Source: Hybos culiciformis
Taxonomy: Eukaryota; Arthropoda; Insecta; Diptera; Hybotidae
DNA: 64,000 nt
Assembly (NCBI GenBank): GCA_964007475.1
Contig: OZ023275.1
Span: 36,451,381-36,515,380 of the forward strand
Direction: 5' to 3'
Shown here piece after piece: positions 33,241 to 43,720 of this stretch. A model generated the notes under the pieces. That model worked only from the letters and a program-made list of their open reading frames with translations, did not search any database and was not told the origin of the DNA. Made by a program: the position numbers and the translations under genes. Every line of letters begins with the position of its first letter. Within the stretch, counting starts at the first letter, position 1.

Positions 33241-33547
33241 AAAATAAAACAACTATTTTATTTGAATTCCTCTTCAGAACTAACTTTATTTTTATTCCAG
33301 ATTTTAATTTTAAGTACAGTTTTACATTTTTTAGTTTCGAAATAAGATCTTCTAGTTTTATCTATTTTTCTTTGTTTTAGTTCACACAGAACTTATTACA
33401 TTGAAAAAGATAAGAGAAAGCTTAATTGGCATTTTATTACTTCAAAATTAATTCAATTTGAATTAATTTTGTTTTTAAAGAATTTATTTTACAAAACTGT
33501 TTTAAACCAAATATGATTTTATGGGGTTGAAGCCTAATTATATAACT
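33240..33547 (-). repeat. 5' LTR of errantivirus
   Basis: It is the same 308 bp as the left copy with no difference seen by eye. It would hold the element promoter. The outer flank ATAT (33548-33551) matches the left TSD. Confidence 0.92.
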
Positions 33548-33612
33548 ATATGAATCACAAATGTAGCATTTCCTATTGATTTTCAAACCTTTGATTATCA
33601 AAAAGAAAGTCA

Positions 33613-33847
33613 AAAACACACGAAGCAGTCATAGGAACTGCCGAAAGAAGTTTATACTTAAAGCTTTAAACTATGAAATAACAATGACTACAAATAATGG
33701 ACTGATTTTGGACTGCTGGACTGATTTTTATTTTAATTTACATTTTGTACTGAGCAGCCCATCATTTATAGCCACTGTTATTTCATAGTTTAGAGCTTTA
33801 AGTATAAACTTCTTTCGGCAGTTCCTATGACTGCTTCGTGTGTTTTT
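33613..33847. repeat. Long inverted repeat (hairpin of about 74-92-bp arms)
   Basis: The left arm 33613-33686 is complementary to 33774-33847 with about two mismatches. A weaker continuation to about 33704 and 33756 has mainly transition differences. The loop is 50-90 bp and contains GGACTGATTTT twice. No coding content is seen. It could be a foldback-type MITE or an RNA-hairpin locus. I found no clear TSD. Confidence 0.85.
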
Positions 33848-33850
33848 TTT

Positions 33851-34020
33851 TATATTTTGAGCCAGGACGACTCTAAAAGTAGCTAGCTACCCAAAACTTT
33901 TGGGCAGGTAATCTTTATTTCACCGGCGCTACCTATTTAAAAAACTTTTTTTTTTTTGCATATTTTAAGCAGAGAAGACCCTAACCATAGCTCGCTCTCC
34001 AAAATTTTTGGTTAGGTAAT
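33851..34020. repeat. Two copies of a 60-90-bp module left of the minisatellite
   Basis: Copies at 33851-33939 and 33959-34020 share TATTTTGAGC, then CCAAAA..TTTTGG and CAGGTAAT. Two more copies lie right of the array at 37104-37183 and 37201-37289. The 12-bp array thus sits inside an older repeat family. Confidence 0.75.
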
Positions 34021-37000
34021 TCCACCCTCACTTCCGCCCTCACTTCTGCCCTCACTTCCGCCCTCACTTCTGCCTTCACTTCCGCCCTCACTTCTGCCCT
34101 AACTACCAACCTCTCTTGCGCCCTCACTTCCGTCCTGATTTCCACCCTGATTTCCGCCCTCACTACCACCCTCGCTTCCGCCGTCACTTCCGCACTCACT
34201 TCCGCCCTCACTTCCTCCCTCACTTCCGCCCTCACTTCCGCCCTCACTTCCGCCCTCACTTCCGCCCTCACTTCCGCCCTCACTTCCGCCCTCACTTCCG
34301 CCCTCACTTCCGCCCTCACTTCCGCCCTCACTTCCGCCCTCACTTCCGCCCTCACTTCCGCCCTCACTTCCGCCCTCACTTCCGCCCTCACTTCCGCCCT
34401 CACTTCCGCCCTCACTTCCGCCCTCACTTCCGCCCTCACTTCCGCCTTCACTTCCGCCTTCACTTCCGCCCGCACTTCCGCCCTCACTTCCGCCCTCACT
34501 TCCGTCCTCACTTCCGCCCTCACTTCCGCCCTCACTTCCGCCCTCACTTCCGCCCTCACTTCCGCCCTCACTACCGCCGTCACTTCCGCCCTCACTTCCG
34601 CCATCACTTCCGCTCTCACTTCCGCCCTCACTTCCGCCCTCACTTCCAACCTCACTTCCGCCCTCACTTCTGCCCGAACTACCAACCTCTCTTCCGCCCT
34701 CACTTCTGCCCTCACTTCCGCCCTCACTTCTGCCCTAACTACCAACCTCTCTTGCGCCCTCACTTCCGTCCTGATTTCCACCCTGATTTCCGCCCTCACT
34801 ACCACCCTCGCTTAAGCCGTCACTTCCGCACTCACTTCCGCCCTCACTTCCTCCCTCACTTCCGCCCTCACTTCCGCCCTCAGTTCCGCCCTCACTTCCG
34901 CCCTCACTTCCGCCCTCACTTCCGCCCGCACTTCCGCCCTCACTTCCGCCCTCACTTCCGCCCTCACTTCCGCCCTCACTTCCGCCCTCACTTCCGCCCT
35001 CACTTCCGCCCTCACTTCCGCCCTCACTTCCGCACTCACTTCCGCCCTCACTTCCGCCCTCACTTCCGCCCTCACTTCCAACCTCACTTCCGCCCTCACT
35101 TCCGTCCTCACTTCCGTCCTCACTTCCGCCCTCACTTCCGCCCTCACTTCCTCCCTCACTTCTGCCCTAACTACCAACCTCTCTTGCGCCCTCACTTCCG
35201 TCCTGATTTCCACCCTGATTTCCGCCCTCACTACCACCCTCGCTTCCGCCGTAACTTCCGCACTCACTTCCGCCCTCACTTCCTCACTCACTTCCGCCCT
35301 CACTTCCGCCCTCACTTCCGCCCTCACTTCCGCCCTCACTTCCGCCCTCACTTCCGCCCTCACTTCCGCCCTCACTTCCGCCCTCACTTCCGCCCTCACT
35401 TCCGCCCTCACTTCCGCCCTCACTTCCGCCCTCACTTCCGCCCTCACTTCCGCCCTCACTTCCGCCCTCACTTCCGCCCTCACTTCCGCCCTCACTACCG
35501 CCCTCACTTCCGCCCTCACTTCCGCCCTCGCTTCCGCCCTCACTTCCGCCCTCACTTCCAACCTCACTTCCGCCCTCACTTCCGTCCTCACTTCCGTCCT
35601 CACTTCCGTCCTCACTTCCGTCCTCACTTCCGCCCTCACTTCCGCCCTCACTTCCGCCCTCACTTCCAACCTCACTTCCGCCCTCATTTCCGCCCTCATT
35701 TCCGCCCTCACTTCCGCCCTCACTTCCGCCCTCACTTCCGCCCTCACTTCCGCCCTCACTTCCGCCCTCACTTCCGCCCTCACTTCCGCACTCACTTCCG
35801 CCCTCACTTCCGCCCTCACTTCCGCCCTCACTTCCAACCTCACTTCCGCCCTCACTTCCGTCCTCACTTCCGTCCTCACTTCCGCCCTCACTTCCGCCCT
35901 CACTTCCTCCCTCACTTCTGCCCTAACTACCAACCTCTCTTGCGCCCTCACTTCCGTCCTGATTTCCAACCTGATTTCCGCCCTCACTACCACCCTCGCT
36001 TCCGCCGTCACTTCCGCACTCACTTCCGCCCTCACTTCCTCCCTCACTTCCGCCCTCACTTCCGCCCTCACTTCCGCCCTCACTTCCGCCCTCACTTCCG
36101 CCCTCACTTCCGCCCTCACTTCCGCCCTCACTTCCGCCCTCACTTCCGCCCTCACTTCCGCCTTCATTTCCGCCCTCACTTCCGCCCTCACTTCCGCACT
36201 CACTTCCGTCCTCACTTCCGCCCTCACTTCCGCCCTCACTTCCGTCCTCACTTCCGTCCTCACTTCCGCCCTCACTTCTGCCCTCACTTCCGCCCTCACT
36301 TCTGCCCTAACTACCAACCTCTCTTGCGCCCTCACTTCCGTCCTGATTTCCACCCTGATTTCCGCCCTCACTACCACCCTCGCTTCCGCCGTCACTTCCG
36401 CACTCACTTCCGCCCTCACTTCCTCCCTCACTTCCGCCCTCACTTCCGCCCTCACTTCCGCCCTCACTTCCGCCCTCACTTCCGCCCTCACTTCCGCACT
36501 CACTTCCGCCTTCACTTCCGCCCTCACTTCCGCCCTCACTTCCGCACTCACTTCCGCCCTCACTTCCGCCCTCACTTCCGCCCTCACTTCCAACCTCACT
36601 TCCGCCCTCACTTCCGTCCTCACTTCCGTCCTCACTTCCGTCCTCACTTCCGCCCTCACTTCCGCCCTCACTTCCTCCCTCACTTCTGCCCTAACTACCA
36701 ACCTCTCTTGCGCCCTCACTTCCGTCCTGATTTCCACCCTGATTTCCGCCCTCACTACCACCCTCGCTTCCGCCGTCACTTCCGCACTCACTTCCGCCCT
36801 CACTTCCTCCCTCACTTCCGCCCTCACTGCCGCCCTCACTTCCGCCCTCACTTCCGCCCTCACTTCCGCCCTCACTTCCGCCCTCACTTCCGCCCTCACT
36901 TCCGCCCTCACTTCCGCCCTCACTTCCGCCCTCACTTCCGCACTCACTTCCGCCCTCACTTCCGCCCTCACTTCCGCCCTCACTTCCAACCTCACTTCCG

Positions 37001-37083
37001 CCCTCACTTCCGTCCTCACTTCCGTCCTCACTTCCGTCCTCACTTCCGCCCTCACTTCTGCCCTCACTTCCGCCCTCACTTCT
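34020..37083. repeat. 12-bp minisatellite array (CTTCCGCCCTCA)n, about 255 units
   Basis: Roughly 3 kb is built from the unit CTTCCGCCCTCA with point variants. A variant block marked by AACTACCAACCTCTC recurs at 34101, 34677, 34737, 35169, 35925, 36309 and 36693. All the spacings are multiples of 12, and the last two are 384 bp, so there is a higher-order repeat of 32 units. The strand is strongly asymmetric, pyrimidine on plus and purine on minus, which favours triplex or R-loop structures. Because the unit is divisible by 3 and free of stops in most frames, it opens long frames on both strands: HFRP repeats at 34116-37085 plus; RAEV repeats at 34812-37079 and 33981-34805 minus. I treat these frames as a by-product and not as genes. 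Confidence 0.93.
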
Positions 37084-37103
37084 GAAAAAAAAAATTATTT
37101 TGG

Positions 37104-37535
37104 TATATTTTGAGGCGGGAAGACTCTAACTGTAGCTCCGTATCCAAAATTTTTGGTCAGGTAATCTAATTATTTGACCGGAGGAAAAATTTTTTTTTAA
37201 CATATTTTGAGCCGGCACAACCTAACCGTAGGTCCCTGCCCAAAAAATTTTCGGCAGATAATCTTTATTTCACCGGACCTACCTATTTTGAAAAATAAAT
37301 TTTAGTTGTTAAATAATTTGTAAACGAAAGATTTTTAAAAAATAATTTGAATTTAAATTTTCCGCGCCAAATTATTTTGTTTTTATAAATGACAAATGGT
37401 TTATTGAACTACCTAATTTGAAAAAAAATTTAAATTTTAAAAAATTTGTAAACGATAGATTTTTAAAAATAATTTGAATTTAAATTTTTCGCGCCAAATT
37501 ATTTTGTTTTTATAAATAACAAATGATTATTGAGT
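37104..37535. repeat. Right-hand modules and a 130-bp tandem duplication
   Basis: Modules at 37104-37183 and 37201-37289 match those left of the array. They run into a unit of about 130 bp present twice (37279-37408 and 37409-37535), marked by CTACCTA, TTTGTAAACGA and CGCGCCAAATTATTTTG. Confidence 0.75.
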
Positions 37536-38929
37536 TGACTCATTTTTTTTGAGTATTCAAACGGTACAGCATGTCGTTTTTTTTTTTAACTCAAATTCGA
37601 ATGAGTAAAAAAATTTTTACCCCCTACAGAATTACTCATTTATATCATACACCGCGCCTAAAGAAGTATAAACTTCAACAAAAAAAATGAATTAGTAATT
37701 TATGATTTATTTTTACTCTTTGGGGGTTTATAGAAAAAATTATTAAATTGTGAAACACAACACAGTTTTTATTATATAAAACCTTTACATGGGAGCCTCT
37801 CACAGATTTCTTCTCTTACTTCCCGGATCGAGATGAGGTTTTGCCGTCAACGATACCAAATTAATATAAAGGATTTAAAAATACGGAATTGTATATTTCA
37901 TAAATGAAGAACGAGTCACATTTTCAACTTTTCGATTTTTAAGATATATTTATTTTCAACATACCTTGGTCATATCTCGCGGGATAAAAACAGTTAGTAC
38001 GACTAAACCGAATATGGTTTATTATTTTCTCTTATTTTAAATAAAGTTTAAAAATTACAAAATAAAATAAATTTTTTTTAATAGCATTGAAATTTAACAT
38101 AATTTTAATATAATATGTATTTATATTTAATAACATACTCAAAAATATTTGTTATTTTTATTTCTAATTTTTTTTTTTGTTTTATTCGTTAATTTTTTTA
38201 ATATTATTATTAAATTCTTAAATAACGACCTTGAGATAATTTCTATTTAGAAAATAATTTGCTATTAATTAAATTTCTTTAAGTCTAAATTTAGATCGGA
38301 ATAATACTGTGTTTTTTTTTTTTTTTAATTTTATTTCTTCTAAAAATAAAAATAAAATAAAATGATGTACAAAAAGCAAATATTTTGATCAAAATTACAT
38401 TAATATTTTTTTTTGTTTTTTTTTTGTTAACAAAATGTTTTACAAACATTTTTGTTGTAAATATTGCCATCGCAAAAGATATTGGTTATATTGATTGGAG
38501 AAAAATTTCCATCGCATGTAATTAAAATGATAAAAATTCTAAGAAAATCTGAAATACTTTTTCCCTTATTATTATATAATGTACAATACAGATATATAAT
38601 TAAAATATTGTGAAAACATAATAAGCACACTTAATTGTAAGAAATTTTCCATCACTTGAATCCTACATCGACAATGACTAGAGCATAAGCAGCATTATAA
38701 AACTCATTAATTATACACTTTTGGTCACTTTGGTTTTTTCGATGCTTTCATTATTGAAAATAGTTACTGAGTATCTCTGCAGTAACTTCAAGACTCGACA
38801 GAAAATGAATATTTAATATATATATATATATCTTAAAGTAAGTACAATAAAGGGCTAAAGAGCATGTAAATTTTTTCGTTAATGAACTTTATCTTTTAAA
38901 TTGAATGTATCTGATTGTTTGATGATTTC
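37536..38929. other. AT-rich DNA with a small GC-richer island near 37770-37860
   Basis: No gene is assigned. The island at about 37770-37860 contains CTTCCCGGATCGAGATGAGG and reads open on both strands for a short way; it could be a transposon scrap. The rest is A/T-rich. Confidence 0.45.
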
Positions 38930-39115
38930 TAGACTCCCAAACAGTTCGAATTGCGAGTTAACAGCAAACCTCACGATAAACCGCGAGAAATTATTAAAAT
39001 AATAAATAACTGGAACGAAACAATGTTCGCCGGGATCCATGGAAGTTTATATTTATTCCAATAATGCCATTAAAATCAAGGGAGGGCTGAAAATGGATGT
39101 CAATCAAACAATTAG
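38930..39115. promoter_or_regulatory. Candidate conserved enhancer-like element
   Basis: Complex, non-repetitive sequence stands out from the A/T background. It contains TTAAAATAATAAATAAC, CCATTAAAATC and, at its right end, TGTCAATCA (reverse TGATTGACA, a PBC/Meis-type composite site) next to CAATTAGAG (homeodomain TAATTG core). Such packing is typical of insect developmental enhancers. No coding frame is visible. This is inference from motifs only. Confidence 0.35.
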
Positions 39116-42100
39116 AGTGGTTGTAGGAATATATATATAAAAAAAGGAGTTTCATTTATGAGGTACTACACTACTGTTCTATATTTTTTTTTTATAATAT
39201 ATTCCATTAAAAGTCAAAGCCAAATAAAAATAAACAATTTAATTGATAGGGAAAAAACTTATTAACTAAAAACAAAAACAAAAAAAAACTAATTATATAT
39301 AAAAGAGAAAAAAAAAAAAAACAAATATAATTTTATTTTGTTTATTCATCAAAAATTGTTTTGCACTCAATTATTATTAAAGTCATCATTCAGTAAACTT
39401 TATGAATTTTTGTTTTTTTTTTTTTAATTTTTTTTTCTGTTTCACCGAAGGCGTTTCCGCAGTTCTGTGGTTAAAAAAAATATTATACTTCATATGTATA
39501 TATAATTTTTGTTTTATGCTTTTAAATTGTTCTATTCAAAAATATTATGTTTTTTTCTTTTTCTGAAAGGAAAAAGCGCGCAAATAATAAATTCATATTT
39601 ATTTTAAAATTAAAAAGATTATGGTTTTCATTTTTTTTTTATTTTTTTACCATAAAGTTTTTGATATTAAAAAAAAATTGAAATATATATATAACATACA
39701 TATTATTACTTTGTGCTCATAAATGGTTATACTCACATAATTCTCACTTAACTTTTATGTTTTATAAATGAAAATCTTGAAATTAATTAAAAATTAATAA
39801 CAAATTTTGTATTTGTTTCAGTTGAACTTATATTGTCGGAATTGATAATCTGAATACTAAAGAATTTGAATATTTAAGACTTCAATGTGATGTTATATTT
39901 TAGAACGAATCTTCACCTACACCTATTTTTTACATACTTTTTAAGATATATCTCTGTTCAATGATTAATATTTGACATATAATATATCTGAAACACATTT
40001 CCTATATTTTTTTTATTAATATTATATTTTCTTATTATTTCTTCGCTTGAAAAAAATAATGGTAACTATAATTTTGATGGAGCCACTTTTGCTACAAGTC
40101 ATTTCCTATACATTTTTGGACGAGTAATTATTGTGTTTAATAATGAATGCAAGATTTGGAGCCAGAAAATAACGCAGTTTTAGTTATAATTTTTCTGCTA
40201 CATTTTGTAAATGTCTTTCTCTGTTGAACAAAGTTAGACCATACTAAACGAATACATCAGAATATTGCATTAATGATTTATTCAATAATAGAGTATCTCT
40301 CTAAACATCTCTCGTCGCAACGCTCATCGCACTTAATTGGCGGTCACCCTTAAGTTAGCAATATAAGTCTTAAAATCAATTTCAAATATTAAATTCTTGT
40401 TGATATTTTATTTTGCCATAAACATTTTTTATTTTTTATTTATTTTTTTTTCACAAATAATACAATAACAAAAAATTTTTTATGCTACCTCCTATACCAT
40501 ATAGCATAAATTTTTATGCTTCAAGAGAAAAAAAAAATAAACAAAATAATAAAAAAAAAATTTTATACTTTTGCTAATCACTTTCAAATACCCACCGAGA
40601 ATCACACCAACAACATTATATAAACAAAAAATATTTAATAAATGGAAAAAAAAAAAAAATAAATAAAAAATTGCTACTCAAAATAAAAAAATACACAAAA
40701 TAACATAAAACATATTTAAACCATCAAATCCGAAATAACAAATCCTAATCAATTTTCACTGTGGTTCTCATTTATTCTAACATGATTTTATTGATTTTTT
40801 TGTATATTTGTTACTTGTTTTATTCTTTCAAAACCATATATAACTAGTTAAAACGATATAACTAGTTAGACTTAGTTCACGGTATAACATAATATTTAAT
40901 GTTACAGTTAAAGTAATATTTAATGTTACAGTTAAAGTTAGGGAAATTACAAAAAAAAAAGAAAGAAAATCAATAAAATTTTTATATATAAGGAAATATT
41001 TTTTCATGTTGTTCTGAAACGAATATTTCTAGTATTCCAGCAGGACTTCAGCTAAATTTTTTTAATTCAAAATATTTTAAGAAGAATATTATTTATTCAA
41101 ATATAATTTTCATTTTATCAATCCTAAAAAAAATATGTACATTTAATGTAAACATTTTTTAATAATATATACATTCAACATTATTATGTCAAATTGACTG
41201 AATGTGCATATTTTTCAATCACTTCATAAGTGAAATATAATTTGTATGATTTAAACTCTTAACCCATTCTCAGCTTTACAAAACAATTTCGCTACTTAAA
41301 ACCAATTTCAATAATTTTATTAAAAGTTCATATCTGATATATAGTTTCCAAGTATTAGTCCTACCAAATATTAATTACTACCAAATGCTATATGCAATAT
41401 ACACCGTAATCTGTATACAAAATGTACGTATTCTAAGTGTGTAGTATAAACAGTACGGAAATCTTTATGAAACACAAAATACAAGAATTCATTCAAAAAT
41501 GAAATATTTTTTCCTCTACTTTTAAAATATTGAATTTACTCTCAATTTTTTTTTTTCATCTTCAGCATAAAAAAAAAATAAAAAAATTATGTACACATAA
41601 TATAATATTTTTTCTTATTTATTTCTTCATCACCCCTCCTAGAATGATGCCAGCCAACAAAATCTACATTTTATACATATTTTATGAATGTTCAACATAA
41701 TATAAATTTCAAATCAATTTTGTGAATTCTGTTTTTTTTTTGTTGTTGCTGTTTTGTTGTTGTAGAAGATAATAATTAAACAACAGTATAAGCTATAAAT
41801 TGTTTTGCCCTTTCAGCATGTTAAATTTATGAATTTATCTGAGAATTAAAAGATATTTAGCATAAAATCATCTTATGTTAGAAAATTTTATAATAAAATG
41901 GTTTAATATTAATTTTAATTCAGGCATAAAAAGACATTTTAGAAAGTAGACAGAAAAATTTTAATATAATGTTTTACATTGAAATTATATGATGTGTATA
42001 GAAGATATAGATATTGATATTTTGCGAATTTCTTAAATTTAGATTTTTAAATTGGAATCCGTATTAGATTGCACTTAAATGTAAATGTGAATAACTAACA

Positions 42101-42125
42101 ATTGCATACTACATGACTACATACC
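39116..42125. other. AT-rich DNA, minor repeats
   Basis: No gene is established. A perfect 24-bp tandem duplication is at 40890-40913 and 40914-40937. An exon-like island with a strong acceptor (pyrimidine tract ending CCTCCTAG, exon from 41643, NDASQQNLHF then stop) lies on the plus strand. Another lies on the minus strand from 39464. More complex sequence around 40080-40360 is unexplained. Confidence 0.4.
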
Positions 42126-42133
42126 ATATATAA

Positions 42134-42755
42134 CATACTTGGCCAAACTGCGGCTCGCGAGCCGCATGCGGCTCTCGTTCTTCTTCACTGCGGCTCTAGC
42201 CACGTTCGAAAAAATATTGTTAAAAATACAAATACAATTTAAAAAAAACCGTTTTCTTATGTAATGTATTCGTTGTCATATGATTTTTCATTATAAATAA
42301 ACATGCATGCGAATTGCAATATTTTCCGATTTATTTTAACCGCGTAAGAAAAGTTCTCACGTTTATTTTTTATAAATTGATTTCGATATTTGGTACACCA
42401 TACTGCTGTGATCTTTGAATTCAACAATGAAATTTATTAAATCGAAGCACCGTTCCCAGCTAACAAATGAACATTTAACTGAGTTTATTCGTACGGCACT
42501 AACAAGTTATGAGGCAGATTTTCAACGATTCGCGGTCAAGATACAAACACATAAAACAACAGCATATAAAAATTTTCTATAAGTATTTTTAATGTATATA
42601 ATTGTATTTTATTAAATAAATTATGAATGAAAATAAAGATAAATGAAAATGACAATAAAGACAGTTTACATATTTAATCAATTTCTAATTGCGGCTCTCG
42701 ACAATTCTGATTTTTGAAATTTAGGCTCCTGTCGGATAAAGTCTGGCCACCCCTG
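42134..42755. mobile_element. Non-autonomous hAT transposon with perfect 8-bp TSD
   Basis: The right end (reverse complement CAGGGGTGGCCAGACT) and left end (CATACTTGGCCAAACT) form decayed inverted repeats of the CAGGGGTGGCCAAACT type. ATATATAA flanks the element on both sides (42126-42133 and 42756-42763), a perfect hAT-type TSD. Internal palindromes with CGGCTC/GAGCCGC repeats lie near the left end. A transposase tail is kept at 42427-42582. Confidence 0.88.
42427..42582 (+). pseudogene. hAT transposase C-terminal fragment
   Basis: A 51-residue frame contains SKHRSQLTNEHLTEFIRTA, which resembles the C-terminal end of hAT transposases and of domesticated relatives such as GTF2IRD2 and ZMYM-type proteins. 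The catalytic part is missing and an in-frame stop lies just upstream. It is a remnant carried in the deleted element. Confidence 0.65.
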
Positions 42756-42776
42756 ATATATAATATAAATATCCAA

Positions 42777-43310
42777 TTTTCAGTCTTAACTACCCTTAGG
42801 AATTTCGATAATGTCTTGCACGCATATAGATACAACAAGTTACGAAGATTTTATATTGGAGTATCGCTAGATTCATTTGTTATACGCGTTCACTTTCATT
42901 TTAGAATTGCGCTTCTTGACATTTAACTATACCCATAGGAGTATAATATAATGCATATAATGGCATGGACAATAAAATTTATCCATACATTCATACATTT
43001 TTAATTACTTCGTTTTTATACTGGAGTACCGATATTTCGATATTTTACGTAAGAAAATTTTATGTATCATTTTCATTTTAGACTTGCGCTTCTCGACATT
43101 TAACTACCCTTAGGAGTATAATATAATGCATATAATGCATTGACAATAAAATTTATCCATGCATTCATACATTTTTAATTACTTCGTTTTTGTACTGGAG
43201 TACCGATATTTCGATATTTTACGTAAGAAAATTTTATGTATCATTTTCATTTTAGACTTGCGCTTCTCGACATTTAACTACCCTTAGTAGTATCGATAAT
43301 GTATTTTTAG
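42777..43310. repeat. Tandem satellite of 174-177-bp units, about three copies
   Basis: The marker TTGCGCTTCTCGACATTTAA recurs near 42906, 43083 and 43257 with spacings of about 177 and 174 bp. The last two copies are nearly identical and the first is more diverged. Weaker echoes (TTAGGATTATC followed by TATGTT) continue to about 43720. The array begins right after the hAT element. Confidence 0.8.
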
Positions 43311-43720
43311 TATACAATGTTTATTCATGCATTAAGTTACGTTACGTTTTTATATTCATTCTTTTAATTATCAAAAATATTTTTAACTAACTACGTCATT
43401 ACAATCTAAAGACGATATATTTATTACCTTTAGGATTATCTATATGTTCTATAGAAACATTTTTGTCTACGAATGCGTAGCATGAAGTTTCACGACTTTC
43501 ATGTTGGAACCTGGATATGTTTTTCATAATGATTTTTAACCTATCAAATTTTCTGAAAAAATTTATTAATTTATTTACACAAAAACGTCTGGATAATTCT
43601 GTCTTTATTTGTGCTTATTGATATTTAACACTATTCCTAGGATTATCGATATGTTTTCATAGAATCACAATAATGTCTGCCAACATGCTACGCAGTCACT
43701 AAATAGAATTTGTATATAAA

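Larger units (their letters stand above)
25917..33547 (-). mobile_element. Errantivirus (gypsy-like endogenous retrovirus) with two identical-looking LTRs
   Basis: The 7.6-kb element lies on the minus strand. Its 308-bp LTRs are at 25917-26224 and 33240-33547 and show no difference by eye. They begin AGTTATATAATT in element orientation, like other errantiviruses. ATAT is found on both outer sides (25913-25916 and 33548-33551), a 4-bp TSD of the TATA type these elements favour. The LTR end shares one base with the primer-binding site, so the border is uncertain by one base. Gag, Pol and Env-like frames follow in order, each long and uninterrupted. Identical LTRs and open frames indicate recent insertion and possible activity, but the env frame lacks an in-frame ATG. 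Confidence 0.92.

Noticed and set aside
33981..37079. RAEV-repeat minus-strand frames (274 and 755 codons)
   Set aside because: Same repeat artefact; one stop-creating variant near 34811 splits them.
34116..37085. 989-codon plus-strand open frame of HFRP repeats
   Set aside because: It is the automatic result of a stop-free 12-bp unit; the same DNA is open on the opposite strand. No start context, splice sites or non-repeat domain is seen.
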